From NCBI RefSeq assembly GCF_003121295.1, contig NZ_PHNC01000004.1, positions 62,010 to 126,009 of the forward strand: a stretch of DNA of 64,000 bases, read 5' to 3'. The DNA is from Streptomyces orinoci (lineage in GTDB: Bacteria; Actinomycetota; Actinomycetes; Streptomycetales; Streptomycetaceae). The translations under genes were made by a program, and so were the position numbers. Every line of letters starts with the position of its first letter. The first letter of the stretch is position 1. Positions 17,845 to 30,404 of the stretch are shown in pieces. Below the pieces are notes generated by a model, which saw only the letters and a program-made list of their open reading frames with translations, did no database searches and had not been told where the DNA came from.

Positions 17845-18789
17845 ATGCACAGCGGCATGAATGACAACGACCGAGACGGAGCAGCGGTGAGTACGGGCAC
17901 GACGGCGGACGCGACCGGCGAGGCAGTGGGCATCCCCGAGCTGGTGATCATCTCCGGGATGTCGGGCGCGGGCCGCAGCACCGCCGCCAAGTGCCTGGAG
18001 GACCTCGGCTGGTTCGTGGTGGACAACCTGCCGCCCGCCCTGATCCCCACCATGGTCGATCTGGGCGCCCGCTCCCAGGGCAATGTGGCCCGGATCGCCG
18101 TGGTGGTGGACGTCCGCGGCCGGCGCTTCTTCGACAACCTCCGCGAGTCGCTGGCCGACCTGGCCGCCAAGAAGGTCAAGCGCCGGGTGATCTTCCTGGA
18201 GGCGTCCGACGACGCCCTGGTGCGCCGCTTCGAGTCGGTCCGCCGCCCGCACCCCTTGCAGGGCTCCGGCCGGATCGTGGACGGCATCGCCGCCGAACGC
18301 GACCTGCTGCGCGAGCTGCGCGGCGACGCCGACCTGGTCATCGACACCTCCAGCCTCAATGTCCATGAGCTGCGCGCCAAGATGGACGCCCAGTTCGCCG
18401 GTGAGGAGGAGCCGGAGCTGCGTGCCACGGTGATGTCCTTCGGCTACAAGTACGGCCTGCCGGTGGACGCCGACCTGGTGGTGGACTGCCGCTTCCTGCC
18501 CAACCCGCACTGGGTCCCGGAGCTGCGCCCCTTCACCGGCCTCAACGAGGAGGTCTCGGGCTATGTCTTCAACCAGCCCGGCGCCAAGGAGTTCCTGGAC
18601 CGCTACACCGAGCTGCTCCAGCTGATCGCCGCCGGCTACCGCCGCGAGGGCAAGCGCTATGTGACCATCGCGGTCGGCTGCACCGGCGGCAAGCACCGCT
18701 CGGTCGCCATGTCCGAGAAGCTCGCCCACCGTCTGGTCTCCGAGGGCGTGGAGACCGTAGTGGTCCACCGGGACATGGGGCGCGAGTGA
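17845..18789 (+). CDS. rapZ: RapZ/YvcJ-family nucleotide-binding protein
   Basis: A 314-residue P-loop protein. Walker A is 'GMSGAGRSTAAK' (about residue 38), with Arg replacing the usual Lys, as is normal in the family. The N-terminal kinase-like half is followed by the conserved C-terminal domain ('SFGYKYGLPVDADLVVDCRF', 'RPFTGLNEEVSGYV', 'AVGCTGGKHRSVAMSEKLA'). In E. coli RapZ acts as an RNase adaptor sensing glucosamine-6-phosphate; in Gram-positives it hydrolyses nucleotides and its role is less settled. Start taken at ATG 17845; ATG 17860 is also possible because the first 30 residues are variable. The stop overlaps the yvcK start (GTGA), so the two are translationally coupled. Confidence 0.95.
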   Translation: MHSGMNDNDRDGAAVSTGTTADATGEAVGIPELVIISGMSGAGRSTAAKCLEDLGWFVVDNLPPALIPTMVDLGARSQGNVARIAVVVDVRGRRFFDNLRESLADLAAKKVKRRVIFLEASDDALVRRFESVRRPHPLQGSGRIVDGIAAERDLLRELRGDADLVIDTSSLNVHELRAKMDAQFAGEEEPELRATVMSFGYKYGLPVDADLVVDCRFLPNPHWVPELRPFTGLNEEVSGYVFNQPGAKEFLDRYTELLQLIAAGYRREGKRYVTIAVGCTGGKHRSVAMSEKLAHRLVSEGVETVVVHRDMGRE

Positions 18790-19835
18790 CCGCCCGCACC
18801 CCCCGGCTGCGCCGCGTCCGCCGCCTGGTCCCCGGCCGCGCCCGGGGCACCGAGCGGCGGGTGCGCACCGGCGCCCAGCCCAAGGTCGTCGCCCTGGGCG
18901 GCGGCCGCGGGCTGTCCGCCTCGCTGGCCGCGCTGCGCCGGATCACCGGCGACCTCACCGCCGTGGTCACCGTCGCGGACGACGGCGGCTCCAGCGGCCG
19001 GCTGCGCGATGAGCTCGGCGTGCTCCCGCCCGGCGATCTGCGCAAGGCGCTGGCCGCGCTGTGCGGCGACGACGACTGGGGCCAGACCTGGGCCCGGGTC
19101 ATCCAGCACCGCTTCACCAGCGAGGGCGAGATGCATGGCCACGCGGTCGGCAATCTGCTGATCGTGGCCCTCTGGGAGCAGCTTGGCGACCCGGTCCAGG
19201 CCCTGGACCTGGTGGGCAAGCTGCTCGGCGCCCATGGCCGGGTGCTGCCCATGTCCGCCGTCCCGCTGGAGCTCCAGGCCCTGGTCCGTGGCCATGACCC
19301 GGCCCGGCCGGAGGAGGTCAGCACCGTCCGCGGCCAGGCCACCGTGGCGCTCACCCCCGGTGAGGTGCAGTCGGTGCATGTGGTGCCGGAGGACCCGCCG
19401 GCCGTCCCGGAGGCGGTGGAGGCGGTGCTGGACGCGGACTGGGTGGTGCTCGGCCCCGGCTCCTGGTTCTCCTCGGTGATCCCGCATCTGCTGGTGCCCG
19501 AGCTGCTGGAGGCCCTGCAGGTCACCAAGGCGCGGCGGGTGCTCTCGCTCAATCTCGCGCCGCAGCCCGGCGAAACCGCCGGGTTCTCCCCGCAGCGTCA
19601 TTTGGAGGTTTTGGCCCGACACGCCCCTAAACTCGCCCTGGACGTGGTGCTGGCCGACGAGGCCGCCGTGCCCGACCGGGAAAGCCTGTGCGATGCCGCC
19701 AAGCGGCTCGGCGGCACGGTCGAGCTGGCGCCGGTCGCCGCGCAGGGGAGTTCCGCGACGCACGACCCGGAGCTGTTGGCCGCCGCGTACGACCGTATTT
19801 TTCGGATGCATGGAAGGATCGGCCCATGGCGATGA
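18786..19835 (+). CDS. yvcK: YvcK/CofD-like protein (gluconeogenesis factor)
   Basis: A 349-residue UDP-sugar-binding protein of the CofD/YvcK fold. The conserved start of the fold is '[20 protein letters not shown]', followed by '[20 protein letters not shown]' and '[12 protein letters not shown]', all near-invariant in the family. '[14 protein letters not shown]' and '[17 protein letters not shown]'-like segments follow. YvcK homologues are needed for growth on gluconeogenic carbon and for cell-wall control in Bacillus and mycobacteria. GTG 18786 overlaps the rapZ stop by 4 bp and the gene overlaps whiA by 10 bp (19826-19835), so all three genes should be made in a fixed ratio. Confidence 0.95.
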   Translation: MTARTPRLRRVRRLVPGRARGTERRVRTGAQPKVVALGGGRGLSASLAALRRITGDLTAVVTVADDGGSSGRLRDELGVLPPGDLRKALAALCGDDDWGQTWARVIQHRFTSEGEMHGHAVGNLLIVALWEQLGDPVQALDLVGKLLGAHGRVLPMSAVPLELQALVRGHDPARPEEVSTVRGQATVALTPGEVQSVHVVPEDPPAVPEAVEAVLDADWVVLGPGSWFSSVIPHLLVPELLEALQVTKARRVLSLNLAPQPGETAGFSPQRHLEVLARHAPKLALDVVLADEAAVPDRESLCDAAKRLGGTVELAPVAAQGSSATHDPELLAAAYDRIFRMHGRIGPWR

Positions 19836-20845
19836 CGGCAGCGGTGAAGGACGAAATCTCCCGGCTCCCCGTCACCCGGACCTGCTGCCGGAAAGCGGAG
19901 GTCTCGGCGATCCTGCGGTTCGCGGGCGGACTGCACCTGGTCAGCGGGCGCATTGTGATCGAGGCCGAGCTGGACACCGGGATCGCCGCCCGGCGGCTGC
20001 GCAAGGACATCCTGGAAATCTTCGGACACGCCTCCGACCTGGTCGTCATGGCCCCCGGCGGTCTGCGCCGGGGCAGCCGGTATGTGGTGCGGGTGGTGGC
20101 GGGCGGTGACCAGCTGGCCCGCCAGACCGGCCTGGTCGATGGCCGCGGCCGGCCGATCCGCGGGCTGCCTCCGCAGGTGGTCTCCGGGGCCACCTGTGAT
20201 GCCGAGGCCGCCTGGCGGGGAGCGTTCCTCGCCCATGGTTCGCTGACCGAGCCGGGACGGTCCTCCTCGCTGGAGGTCACCTGCCCGGGCCCGGAGGCGG
20301 CGCTGGCCCTGGTGGGCGCGGCCCGGCGGCTGCAGATCGCGGCCAAGGCCCGGGAGGTGCGGGGCGTTGACCGGGTGGTGGTGCGGGACGGCGACGCCAT
20401 CGGGGCGCTGCTGACCCGGCTGGGCGCGCATGAGTCCGTGCTGGCCTGGGAGGAGCGCCGGATGCGGCGCGAGGTAAGGGCCACGGCCAACCGGCTCGCC
20501 AACTTCGACGACGCCAATCTGCGCCGGTCGGCGCGGGCGGCGGTGGCGGCCGGCGCCCGGGTGCAGCGGGCGCTGGAGATCCTTGGCGAGGAGGTGCCGG
20601 AGCACCTGGCGGCGGCCGGGCGGCTGCGGATGGAGCACAAGCAGGCGTCCCTGGAGGAGCTGGGTGCGCTGGCGGATCCGCCGCTCACCAAGGACGCCGT
20701 CGCGGGGCGGATCCGGCGGCTGCTGGCGATGGCGGACAAGCGGGCGCAGGATCTGGGGATCCCGGGTACCGAGTCCAACCTGGCGGAGCTGGCGGATCTG
20801 CCGGATGACATGGTGGACGGGATGGTCAAGGGGATGGCGGGCTGA
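19826..20845 (+). CDS. whiA: Sporulation transcription regulator WhiA
   Basis: A 339-residue protein with the bipartite WhiA layout: an N-terminal LAGLIDADG homing-endonuclease-like domain ('[19 protein letters not shown]', '[15 protein letters not shown]', '[17 protein letters not shown]') that has lost nuclease residues, and a C-terminal HTH domain ('[20 protein letters not shown]', '[16 protein letters not shown]'). In Streptomyces WhiA works with WhiB to switch on sporulation septation genes such as ftsZ and filP. ATG 19826 (GGAAGGA 8 bp upstream) starts before the yvcK stop. It is the last gene of the rapZ-yvcK-whiA unit; a weak hairpin and repeats follow. Confidence 0.97.
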   Translation: MAMTAAVKDEISRLPVTRTCCRKAEVSAILRFAGGLHLVSGRIVIEAELDTGIAARRLRKDILEIFGHASDLVVMAPGGLRRGSRYVVRVVAGGDQLARQTGLVDGRGRPIRGLPPQVVSGATCDAEAAWRGAFLAHGSLTEPGRSSSLEVTCPGPEAALALVGAARRLQIAAKAREVRGVDRVVVRDGDAIGALLTRLGAHESVLAWEERRMRREVRATANRLANFDDANLRRSARAAVAAGARVQRALEILGEEVPEHLAAAGRLRMEHKQASLEELGALADPPLTKDAVAGRIRRLLAMADKRAQDLGIPGTESNLAELADLPDDMVDGMVKGMAG

Positions 20846-20880
20846 AGCCGCCGCCCTCCCGGGTTCCGGGCTTCGTTTTC

Positions 20881-21083
20881 GGCTGCGGGCCGGTTGCGGC
20901 TGGTCGCGCCCACGCGGCGGAGCTGCGTAAGGCAATCGCCTCAAGCCCCTGACCGGGCGCCCGCCAGGCGGCAGCGGCCTCATGACCCTCGGTCATGTGT
21001 CACGTGCGGGCCGTGTGTGGCTGGTCGCGCCCACGCGGCGGAGCCGCATATGAACCCGTCCCGCGCCCCTAATGGGCGCCCGG
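20881..21083 (+). repeat. Two direct copies of a dispersed intergenic repeat
   Basis: The 330-bp gap between whiA and the carboxypeptidase gene contains two ~80-bp units (20882-20975 and 21003-21083). Each has a core 'GGCTGGTCGCGCCCACGCGG' followed by CGGAGC and, some 30 bp on, a GCGCCC/CCCCT end. The same unit occurs inverted at 38784-38865 and 49137-49219. Only the last ~75 bp before the next gene look like promoter DNA. Confidence 0.8.
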
Positions 21084-21099
21084 CTCTCCATAGGCGGTG

Positions 21100-21128
21100 T
21101 TGACATGGCCATGGGCCATCGCCAGCCT
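21100..21128 (+). promoter_or_regulatory. Putative promoter of the M14 carboxypeptidase gene
   Basis: Consensus -35 TTGACA (21100-21105), 17-bp spacer, CAGCCT (21123-21128) as a moderate -10. Transcription would start around 21135, just upstream of the 18-bp palindrome. Confidence 0.45.
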
Positions 21129-21141
21129 GGCGGGCGTCGTA

Positions 21142-21159
21142 TGTCTGACGGGTCAGACA
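21142..21159. promoter_or_regulatory. 18-bp perfect palindrome, probable operator
   Basis: TGTCTGAC-GG-GTCAGACA: two 8-bp arms pair without mismatch around two bases. It lies 16 bp before the ATG at 21176 and just past the predicted transcription start, a typical repressor-roadblock position. It is too short and has no T-run for a terminator. The size fits a TetR- or MarR-type dimer site; no regulator gene is adjacent. Confidence 0.65.
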
Positions 21160-21175
21160 AGCCCAAGGGGGGCTC

Positions 21176-25292
<4,117 letters not shown>

Positions 25293-25309
25293 TCTCCCGG
25301 CTGTGAAAC

Positions 25310-25351
25310 ACGGGGCTCGTGCGACGTCAGGGAACGTCGTCCGGGCCCCGT
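25310..25351 (+). terminator. Double hairpin between gap and pgk (attenuator or processing site)
   Basis: Outer arms ACGGGGC (25310-25316) and GCCCCGT (25345-25351) enclose inner arms GACGT (25323-25327) and ACGTC (25334-25338). No T-run is present. The position between two genes of one pathway suggests partial termination or a stability element rather than a full stop. Confidence 0.5.
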
Positions 25352-25389
25352 CGCATGACCCATCGCTACGGATGTCACGGAGTCACTGC

Positions 25390-26601
25390 ATGAAGACGAT
25401 CGACGAGCTCCTCCAGGAGGGCATCGAGGGCAAGCGGGTGTTCATCCGCGCCGACCTCAATGTGCCGCTGCAGGGCGACACCATCACCGACGACGGCCGC
25501 ATCCGGGCCGTCGCGCCGACCATCGCCAGGCTCGCCGAGGCGGGCGCCAAGGTGATCGTCGCCTCCCACCTGGGCCGTCCCAAGGGCGCCCCCGACCCCC
25601 AGTTCTCGCTGGCCCCGGTCGCCAGGCGGCTCGGCGAGATCCTGGGCAAGAACGTCTCGTTCGCCACCGACACGGTCGGTGACAGCGCGAAGGCCACCGT
25701 CGCCGCTCTGGGCGACGGCGAGGTCACGCTGCTGGAGAACCTCCGTTTCAACGCGGGCGAGACCAGCAAGGACGACGCGGAGCGCGGCGCCTTCGCCGAC
25801 GCGCTCGCGTCGCTGGCCGATGTGTATGTGGGCGACGGCTTCGGCGCCGTGCACCGCAAGCACGCCTCGGTCTTCGACCTCCCGGCCCGGCTGCCGCATG
25901 CCGCGGGCCAGCTGATCGCCGCGGAGGTCACGGTCCTGAAGAAGCTCACCGAGGACGTCAAGCGCCCCTATGTGGTGGTCCTCGGCGGTGCCAAGGTCTC
26001 CGACAAGCTGGGCGTCATCGACAACCTGCTGGAGAAGGCCGACCGGATCCTCATCGGCGGCGGCATGTCCTACACCTTCCTCAAGGCCAAGGGCCATGAG
26101 GTGGGCATCTCGCTGCTGCAGGAGGACCAGATCCCGGTCTGCCTGGAGTACCTGGCCCGGGCCGAGAAGCGCGGCGTGGAGTTCGTCCTCCCCGTGGACG
26201 TGCTGGTCTCCGCCGACTTCCCGGACCTGAAGACCAAGGCCCCGGCCAACCCGCAGACGGTCTCCTCGGACGCCATCCCGGCCGACCAGGAGGGCCTGGA
26301 CATCGGCCCCAAGACCCGTGAGCTCTACGCGGCCAAGCTGGCCGACGCGGGCACCGTGTTCTGGAACGGCCCGATGGGCGTCTTCGAGCACCCCGACTAC
26401 GCGGGCGGCACCCAGGCCGTCGCCCAGGGCCTGGTGGACAGCCCGGCCTTCACCGTGGTCGGCGGTGGCGACTCGGCCGCGGCCGTTCGCCTGCTGGGCT
26501 TCGACGAGAATGCCTTCGGCCATATCTCGACCGGCGGTGGCGCCAGCCTCGAATACCTTGAGGGCAAGACGCTCCCCGGCCTCGCCGCACTGGAGGACTG
26601 A
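25390..26601 (+). CDS. pgk: Phosphoglycerate kinase
   Basis: A 403-residue cytoplasmic enzyme that transfers phosphate from 1,3-bisphosphoglycerate to ADP. Conserved elements: 'KRVFIRADLNVPLQGDTITD' (substrate-binding Arg/Asp/Asn), 'VIVASHLGRPKG', 'GDGFGAVHRKHASV', 'YVVVLGGAKVSDKLGV', 'RILIGGGMSYTFLKAKG' and the nucleotide-binding end 'VVGGGDSAAAVRLLG' with 'HISTGGGASLEYLEGKTLPG'. Length is normal. ATG 25390 is preceded by GGAG. The downstream tpiA starts 6 bp after the stop, so the pair is co-transcribed. Confidence 0.98.
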   Translation: MKTIDELLQEGIEGKRVFIRADLNVPLQGDTITDDGRIRAVAPTIARLAEAGAKVIVASHLGRPKGAPDPQFSLAPVARRLGEILGKNVSFATDTVGDSAKATVAALGDGEVTLLENLRFNAGETSKDDAERGAFADALASLADVYVGDGFGAVHRKHASVFDLPARLPHAAGQLIAAEVTVLKKLTEDVKRPYVVVLGGAKVSDKLGVIDNLLEKADRILIGGGMSYTFLKAKGHEVGISLLQEDQIPVCLEYLARAEKRGVEFVLPVDVLVSADFPDLKTKAPANPQTVSSDAIPADQEGLDIGPKTRELYAAKLADAGTVFWNGPMGVFEHPDYAGGTQAVAQGLVDSPAFTVVGGGDSAAAVRLLGFDENAFGHISTGGGASLEYLEGKTLPGLAALED

Positions 26602-26607
26602 ACCACC

Positions 26608-27384
26608 GTGACCAACCGCACGCCCCTGATGGCGGGCAACTGGAAGATGAACCTCAACCACCTCGAGGCCATCGCCCATGTCCAGAAGCTCGCCTTCGCC
26701 CTCACGGACAAGGACTTCGACGCCGTCGAGGTCGCCGTGCTTCCCCCGTTCACCGATCTGCGCTCGGTGCAGACCCTGGTGGACGGCGACAAGCTCAAGA
26801 TCAAGTACGGCGCCCAGGACCTCTCGGCGTACGACTCCGGCGCCTACACCGGCGAGATCTCCGGCGCCATGCTGGCCAAGCTCAACTGCTCCTATGTGGC
26901 GGTGGGCCACTCCGAGCGCCGTCAGTACCACAACGAGACGGACGAGCTCTGCAACGCCAAGGTCAAGGCCGCCTTCCGGCACGGCCTGACCCCCATCCTG
27001 TGTGTGGGCGAGGGCCTGGAGATCCGCAAGGCGGGCAACCAGGTCGCGCACACCCTGGCCCAGGTGGACGGCGGCCTCAAGGACATCCCGGCCGAGCAGG
27101 CCGAGACCATTGTGATCGCCTATGAGCCGGTGTGGGCCATCGGCACCGGCGAGGTTGCCACCCCCGAGGACGCCCAGGAGGTCTGCGGGGCGATCCGCGG
27201 CCGGCTGGCCGAGCTCTACGGCCAGGAACTGGCCGACAAGGTCCGCATCCAGTACGGCGGCTCGGTCAAGGCCGGCAATGTGGCGGCGATCATGGCCCAG
27301 CCCGATGTGGACGGCGCCCTGGTCGGCGGTGCGGCGCTGGACGCGGAGGAGTTCGTCAAGATCGTCCGGTTCCGCGACCAGTAG
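26608..27384 (+). CDS. tpiA: Triosephosphate isomerase
   Basis: A 258-residue TIM barrel interconverting dihydroxyacetone phosphate and glyceraldehyde 3-phosphate. Active-site residues are all visible: Lys in '[10 protein letters not shown]' (about residue 14), His in '[12 protein letters not shown]' (about 100), Glu in '[12 protein letters not shown]' (about 172), and the phosphate loop '[20 protein letters not shown]' near the end. GTG 26608 follows GGAGG close to the pgk stop. It is followed by a 129-bp gap with an inverted repeat and a promoter-like -10, and then secG. Confidence 0.98.
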   Translation: MTNRTPLMAGNWKMNLNHLEAIAHVQKLAFALTDKDFDAVEVAVLPPFTDLRSVQTLVDGDKLKIKYGAQDLSAYDSGAYTGEISGAMLAKLNCSYVAVGHSERRQYHNETDELCNAKVKAAFRHGLTPILCVGEGLEIRKAGNQVAHTLAQVDGGLKDIPAEQAETIVIAYEPVWAIGTGEVATPEDAQEVCGAIRGRLAELYGQELADKVRIQYGGSVKAGNVAAIMAQPDVDGALVGGAALDAEEFVKIVRFRDQ

Positions 27385-27388
27385 CGGT

Positions 27389-27417
27389 ATGACGACGGGC
27401 ACGGTCCGTCGTACCCT
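27389..27417 (+). promoter_or_regulatory. Putative promoter of secG with inverted repeat
   Basis: ATGACG (27389-27394), 17-bp spacer, TACCCT (27412-27417). Within it, ACGACGG (27391-27397) and CCGTCGT (27405-27411) form a 7-bp inverted repeat around seven bases, between the -35 and -10. This could be an operator or a weak terminator for tpiA. Confidence 0.35.
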
Positions 27418-27513
27418 GTCGGGGCCGGGAACGGTGCTGTGCGCCGGACCGGCCCCGCAGCGTTTCACCTGCAGTCAGTCCGATTCAGTCAGTCCGAGAG
27501 AGTTGGTCCAGCC

Positions 27514-27750
27514 GTGGTCATCGGGTTCTCGATCGCCCTCATCATCTTCAGCGCGCTGCTGATGATGCTGGTGCTCATGCACAAGGGGAAGGGCGGCGGT
27601 CTGTCCGACATGTTCGGCGGCGGCATGCAGTCCTCCGTCGGCGGTTCCTCGGTCGCCGAGCGCAACCTGGACCGGATCACCGTGGTGGTCGGTCTGCTGT
27701 GGTTCGCCTGCATTGTGGTGCTCGGGCTGCTGATGAAGCTCAAGAGCTGA
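27514..27750 (+). CDS. secG: Preprotein translocase subunit SecG
   Basis: A 78-residue membrane protein of the SecYEG channel. It has two transmembrane helices ('GFSIALIIFSALLMMLVLMH' and 'VVVGLLWFACIVVLGLLMKL') joined by the cytoplasmic glycine-rich loop 'GKGGGLSDMFGGGMQSSVGG' that is almost invariant in actinobacteria. GTG 27514 is chosen to give the family N-terminus; longer readings are hydrophilic and unlike SecG. Its location after the glycolytic cluster is the standard actinobacterial order. Confidence 0.97.
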   Translation: MVIGFSIALIIFSALLMMLVLMHKGKGGGLSDMFGGGMQSSVGGSSVAERNLDRITVVVGLLWFACIVVLGLLMKLKS

Positions 27751-27906
27751 CGTACCGTCGCGAACGCGGCCTATGATGGGGGTTCGCGTTCTGCGGCCGG
27801 GTGGTAACTCCCGCCACTGGACGCGCGTTGGGCCTTACACAGACTGAGGCGCCCGCAGCGGAGCGGACTGTCCCGCTCCGCGGCACTCATGCAGGGAGTT
27901 ACGACC

Positions 27907-28242
27907 GTGGCAAGTGGCAACGCGATCCGAGGAAGCCGGGTCGGGGCGGGGCCGATGGGGGAGGCCGAGCGGGGCGAGTCCGCACCGCGCCTCCGCATCT
28001 CCTTCTGGTGCTCCAACGGGCACGAGACACAGCCCAGCTTCGCCAGCGACGCACAGGTGCCGGACACCTGGGACTGCCCGCGCTGCGGCTTCCCGGCCGG
28101 CCAGGACCGGGACAACCCCCCGGACCCGCCGCGCACCGAGCCCTACAAGACCCACCTAGCCTATGTGCGGGAGCGGCGCAGCGACGCGGACGGCGAGGCG
28201 ATCCTCGCCGAGGCACTGGCCAAGCTGCGCGGCGAGATCTGA
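27907..28242 (+). CDS. RbpA-family RNA polymerase-binding protein (paralogue type)
   Basis: A 111-residue homologue of RbpA, the actinobacterial protein that binds RNA polymerase and the principal sigma factor and helps open promoters. Seen: an N-terminal 'RGSRVGAGPMGEAERG' region; the zinc-binding core 'FWCSNGHETQPSFASDA' (Cys-X3-His) with 'WDCPRCGFPAG' (Cys-X2-Cys); the basic linker 'EPYKTHLAYVRERR'; and a C-terminal helix 'ILAEALAKLRGEI' like the sigma-interaction domain. It differs from the usual RbpA in the acidic N-terminal insert, so I read it as the second copy many Streptomyces carry. GTG 27907 gives the best start. TATGAT (27772-27777) is a consensus -10 for an upstream promoter. 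A very strong terminator follows. Confidence 0.85.
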   Translation: MASGNAIRGSRVGAGPMGEAERGESAPRLRISFWCSNGHETQPSFASDAQVPDTWDCPRCGFPAGQDRDNPPDPPRTEPYKTHLAYVRERRSDADGEAILAEALAKLRGEI

Positions 28243-28250
28243 GCGGAGCC

Positions 28251-28302
28251 GTCCGGCCCGGCCGGAGGAAACCCTTCCTCCGGCCGGGCCGGACGCTTTT
28301 TC
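28251..28302 (+). terminator. Strong intrinsic terminator after the RbpA-like gene
   Basis: A perfect 20-bp stem (28251-28270 with 28275-28294), a 4-nt loop ACCC, then GC and six T (28297-28302). This is the best classical Rho-independent terminator in the window and shows that the RbpA-like gene is expressed separately from pgi. Confidence 0.95.
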
Positions 28303-28446
28303 GGGCCGGCCGCGCCGGGACGGTCCGGAACCGCACCGGGCCGTCTTCCGCACGGGACCGCGTCCCCGGCCGGGCTCGGCGTTCGCGCGGGCCGCTGATC
28401 CTTTAGTTTGGTGGGTGGCGAGGGAGCTACGAGAAGAAGTGGGCTG

Positions 28447-30111
28447 ATGTCCGAGATGAACGCAGAAGGCCGTGGCCGGCTCGACCGCCTGCCGGAGTGG
28501 AACGCACTGGCCAAGCACCGCGAGGAGCTGGGGGAGGTGCAGCTGCGGCAGCTGTTCGCCGAGGACCCCCGGCGGGCCGAGAAGTACACGCTCACCGTGG
28601 GCGATCTGCACCTGGACTACTCAAAGCATCTGGTCACCGATGAGACCCTGCGGCTGCTGCGCGAGCTCGCCGCGGCCACCGGGGTGGCCGAGCTGCGGGA
28701 CGCCATGTTCCGCGGCGAGAAGATCAATACCACCGAGAACCGGTCGGTGCTGCACACCGCGCTGCGCGCCCCGGAGTCGGCGGTGGTGCGCAGTGACGGG
28801 GAGAATGTCATCCCCGCCGTGCACGCGGTGCTGATGAAGATGCAGGTGTTCACCGACCGGGTGCGCTCCGGCGACTGGCGCGGCCACACCGGCAAGCGGA
28901 TCAGGAACGTCGTCAACATCGGCATCGGCGGCTCCGATCTGGGCCCCGCGATGGCCTATGAGGCGCTGCGCGCCTACACCGCCCGGGACATGACGTTCCG
29001 TTTTGTCTCCAATGTGGACGGGGCGGATCTGCATGAGGCAGTCCGGGACCTGGACCCGGCGGAGACGCTGTTCATCGTCGCCTCCAAGACCTTCACCACC
29101 ATTGAGACCATCACCAACGCCACCTCGGCGCGGGAGTGGCTGCTGGCCGGGCTGGGCGCCGGTGACGAGGCGGTGGCCAAGCACTTTGTGGCGCTGTCCA
29201 CAAATGAGCAGAAGGTCGCCGAATTCGGCATCGACACCAACAATATGTTTGAGTTCTGGGACTGGGTCGGCGGCCGCTACTCCTATGACTCGGCCATTGG
29301 GCTGTCGCTGATGCTGGCCATCGGGACGGACTGCTTCCGGGAGATGCTGGCCGGCTTCCATCTGATCGATGAGCACTTCCGCTGCGCGCCGCCGGAGGAG
29401 AACGCTCCGCTGCTGCTCGGTCTGCTGGGCATCTGGTACGGCAACTTCCATGACGCCCAGTCGCACGCGGTGCTGCCCTACAGCCACTATCTGTCCAAGT
29501 TCACCGCCTATCTCCAGCAGTTGGACATGGAGTCCAACGGCAAGTCGGTGGACCGTGACGGCAAGCCGGTCAACTGGCAGACCGGGCCGGTGGTCTGGGG
29601 CACCCCGGGCACCAACGGACAGCACGCGTACTACCAGTTGATCCACCAGGGCACCAAGCTGATCCCGGCGGATCTCATCGGCTTCGCCCGGCCGGTGGCC
29701 GATCTGGAGCCGGGGCTGGTGGCCCAGCACGACCTGCTGATGGCCAATCTGTTCGCCCAGGGGCAGGCGCTGGCCTTCGGCAAGACGCCGGAGGAGGTGG
29801 CGGCGGAGGGGGTGCCGGCGGAGCTGGTCCCGCACAAGACCTTCCGGGGCAACCGGCCCACCACAACGATCCTGGCGAGCGAGCTCACGCCTTCTGTGCT
29901 GGGGCAGTTGATCGCGCTGTATGAGCACAAGGTGTTTGTGCAGGGGGCGGTGTGGAACATCGACTCCTTCGACCAGTGGGGGGTCGAGCTGGGGAAGGTG
30001 CTGGCGAAGCGGGTCGAGCCGGCGCTGACGGAGGGTGCTGAGGTGCCGGGTCTGGATGCGTCCACGGCTGCGCTGGTCGCGCGGTACCGCGAGTTGCGCG
30101 GGCGCGCGTAA
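28447..30111 (+). CDS. pgi: Glucose-6-phosphate isomerase
   Basis: A 554-residue enzyme interconverting glucose 6-phosphate and fructose 6-phosphate, long-form (E. coli-like) size. Motifs: '[19 protein letters not shown]' (sugar-phosphate binding), '[14 protein letters not shown]', '[16 protein letters not shown]', '[20 protein letters not shown]' (PGI signature 1 with active-site Glu/Arg), and the C-terminal '[17 protein letters not shown]' signature 2 with catalytic Lys. ATG 28447 is preferred over upstream in-frame codons because it starts the conserved part. It feeds the pentose-phosphate genes that lie on the opposite strand from 30.4 kb and converge on it. Confidence 0.97.
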   Translation: MSEMNAEGRGRLDRLPEWNALAKHREELGEVQLRQLFAEDPRRAEKYTLTVGDLHLDYSKHLVTDETLRLLRELAAATGVAELRDAMFRGEKINTTENRSVLHTALRAPESAVVRSDGENVIPAVHAVLMKMQVFTDRVRSGDWRGHTGKRIRNVVNIGIGGSDLGPAMAYEALRAYTARDMTFRFVSNVDGADLHEAVRDLDPAETLFIVASKTFTTIETITNATSAREWLLAGLGAGDEAVAKHFVALSTNEQKVAEFGIDTNNMFEFWDWVGGRYSYDSAIGLSLMLAIGTDCFREMLAGFHLIDEHFRCAPPEENAPLLLGLLGIWYGNFHDAQSHAVLPYSHYLSKFTAYLQQLDMESNGKSVDRDGKPVNWQTGPVVWGTPGTNGQHAYYQLIHQGTKLIPADLIGFARPVADLEPGLVAQHDLLMANLFAQGQALAFGKTPEEVAAEGVPAELVPHKTFRGNRPTTTILASELTPSVLGQLIALYEHKVFVQGAVWNIDSFDQWGVELGKVLAKRVEPALTEGAEVPGLDASTAALVARYRELRGRA

Positions 30112-30120
30112 TGCATGACT

Positions 30121-30155
30121 GAGCCCCCGGAGGCGCATTGCGCTTCCGGGGGCTC
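30121..30155 (+). terminator. Terminator after pgi
   Basis: Perfect 11-bp arms 30121-30131 (GAGCCCCCGGA) and 30145-30155, with further GCGC pairing inside the loop and a short ATTT after the stem. It begins 9 bp after the pgi stop. Confidence 0.8.
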
Positions 30156-30171
30156 GCATTTCATCGCCGGG

Positions 30172-30400
30172 TGCGCCCCCTTAGGGGCGCGGGGAACTGC
30201 GCGACCGGCCACAGCCGGCCCGCACCCGGCGATGAAACCTTAGGCGCCGCCTGGGGCCCGGGTTTCATCACCAGGTGCGGCCCGGTGGGCGGTTGTGCCC
30301 ACCCGTTCCGCCCTTGCGGAACGACTGCCCACAACCGCGGCCCCGTCAGGGGCGCGGGGAACTGCGCGACCGGCCACACTCGGCCCGCACCCGGCAGTAA
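30172..30400 (+). repeat. Two direct repeat units with a nested hairpin between them
   Basis: The gap between the convergent genes pgi and pgl is filled by two ~60-bp units (30172-30235 and 30340-30400), both with the core 'GGGGCGCGGGGAACTGCGCG' and then ACCGGCCAC. Between them lies a separate element with two nested stems: GCGGTTGTG/CACAACCGC outside and CGTTCCGC/GCGGAACG inside (about 30290-30340). No ORF of note is present. The hairpin may act as a bidirectional terminator. Confidence 0.8.
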
Positions 30401-30404
30401 GACC

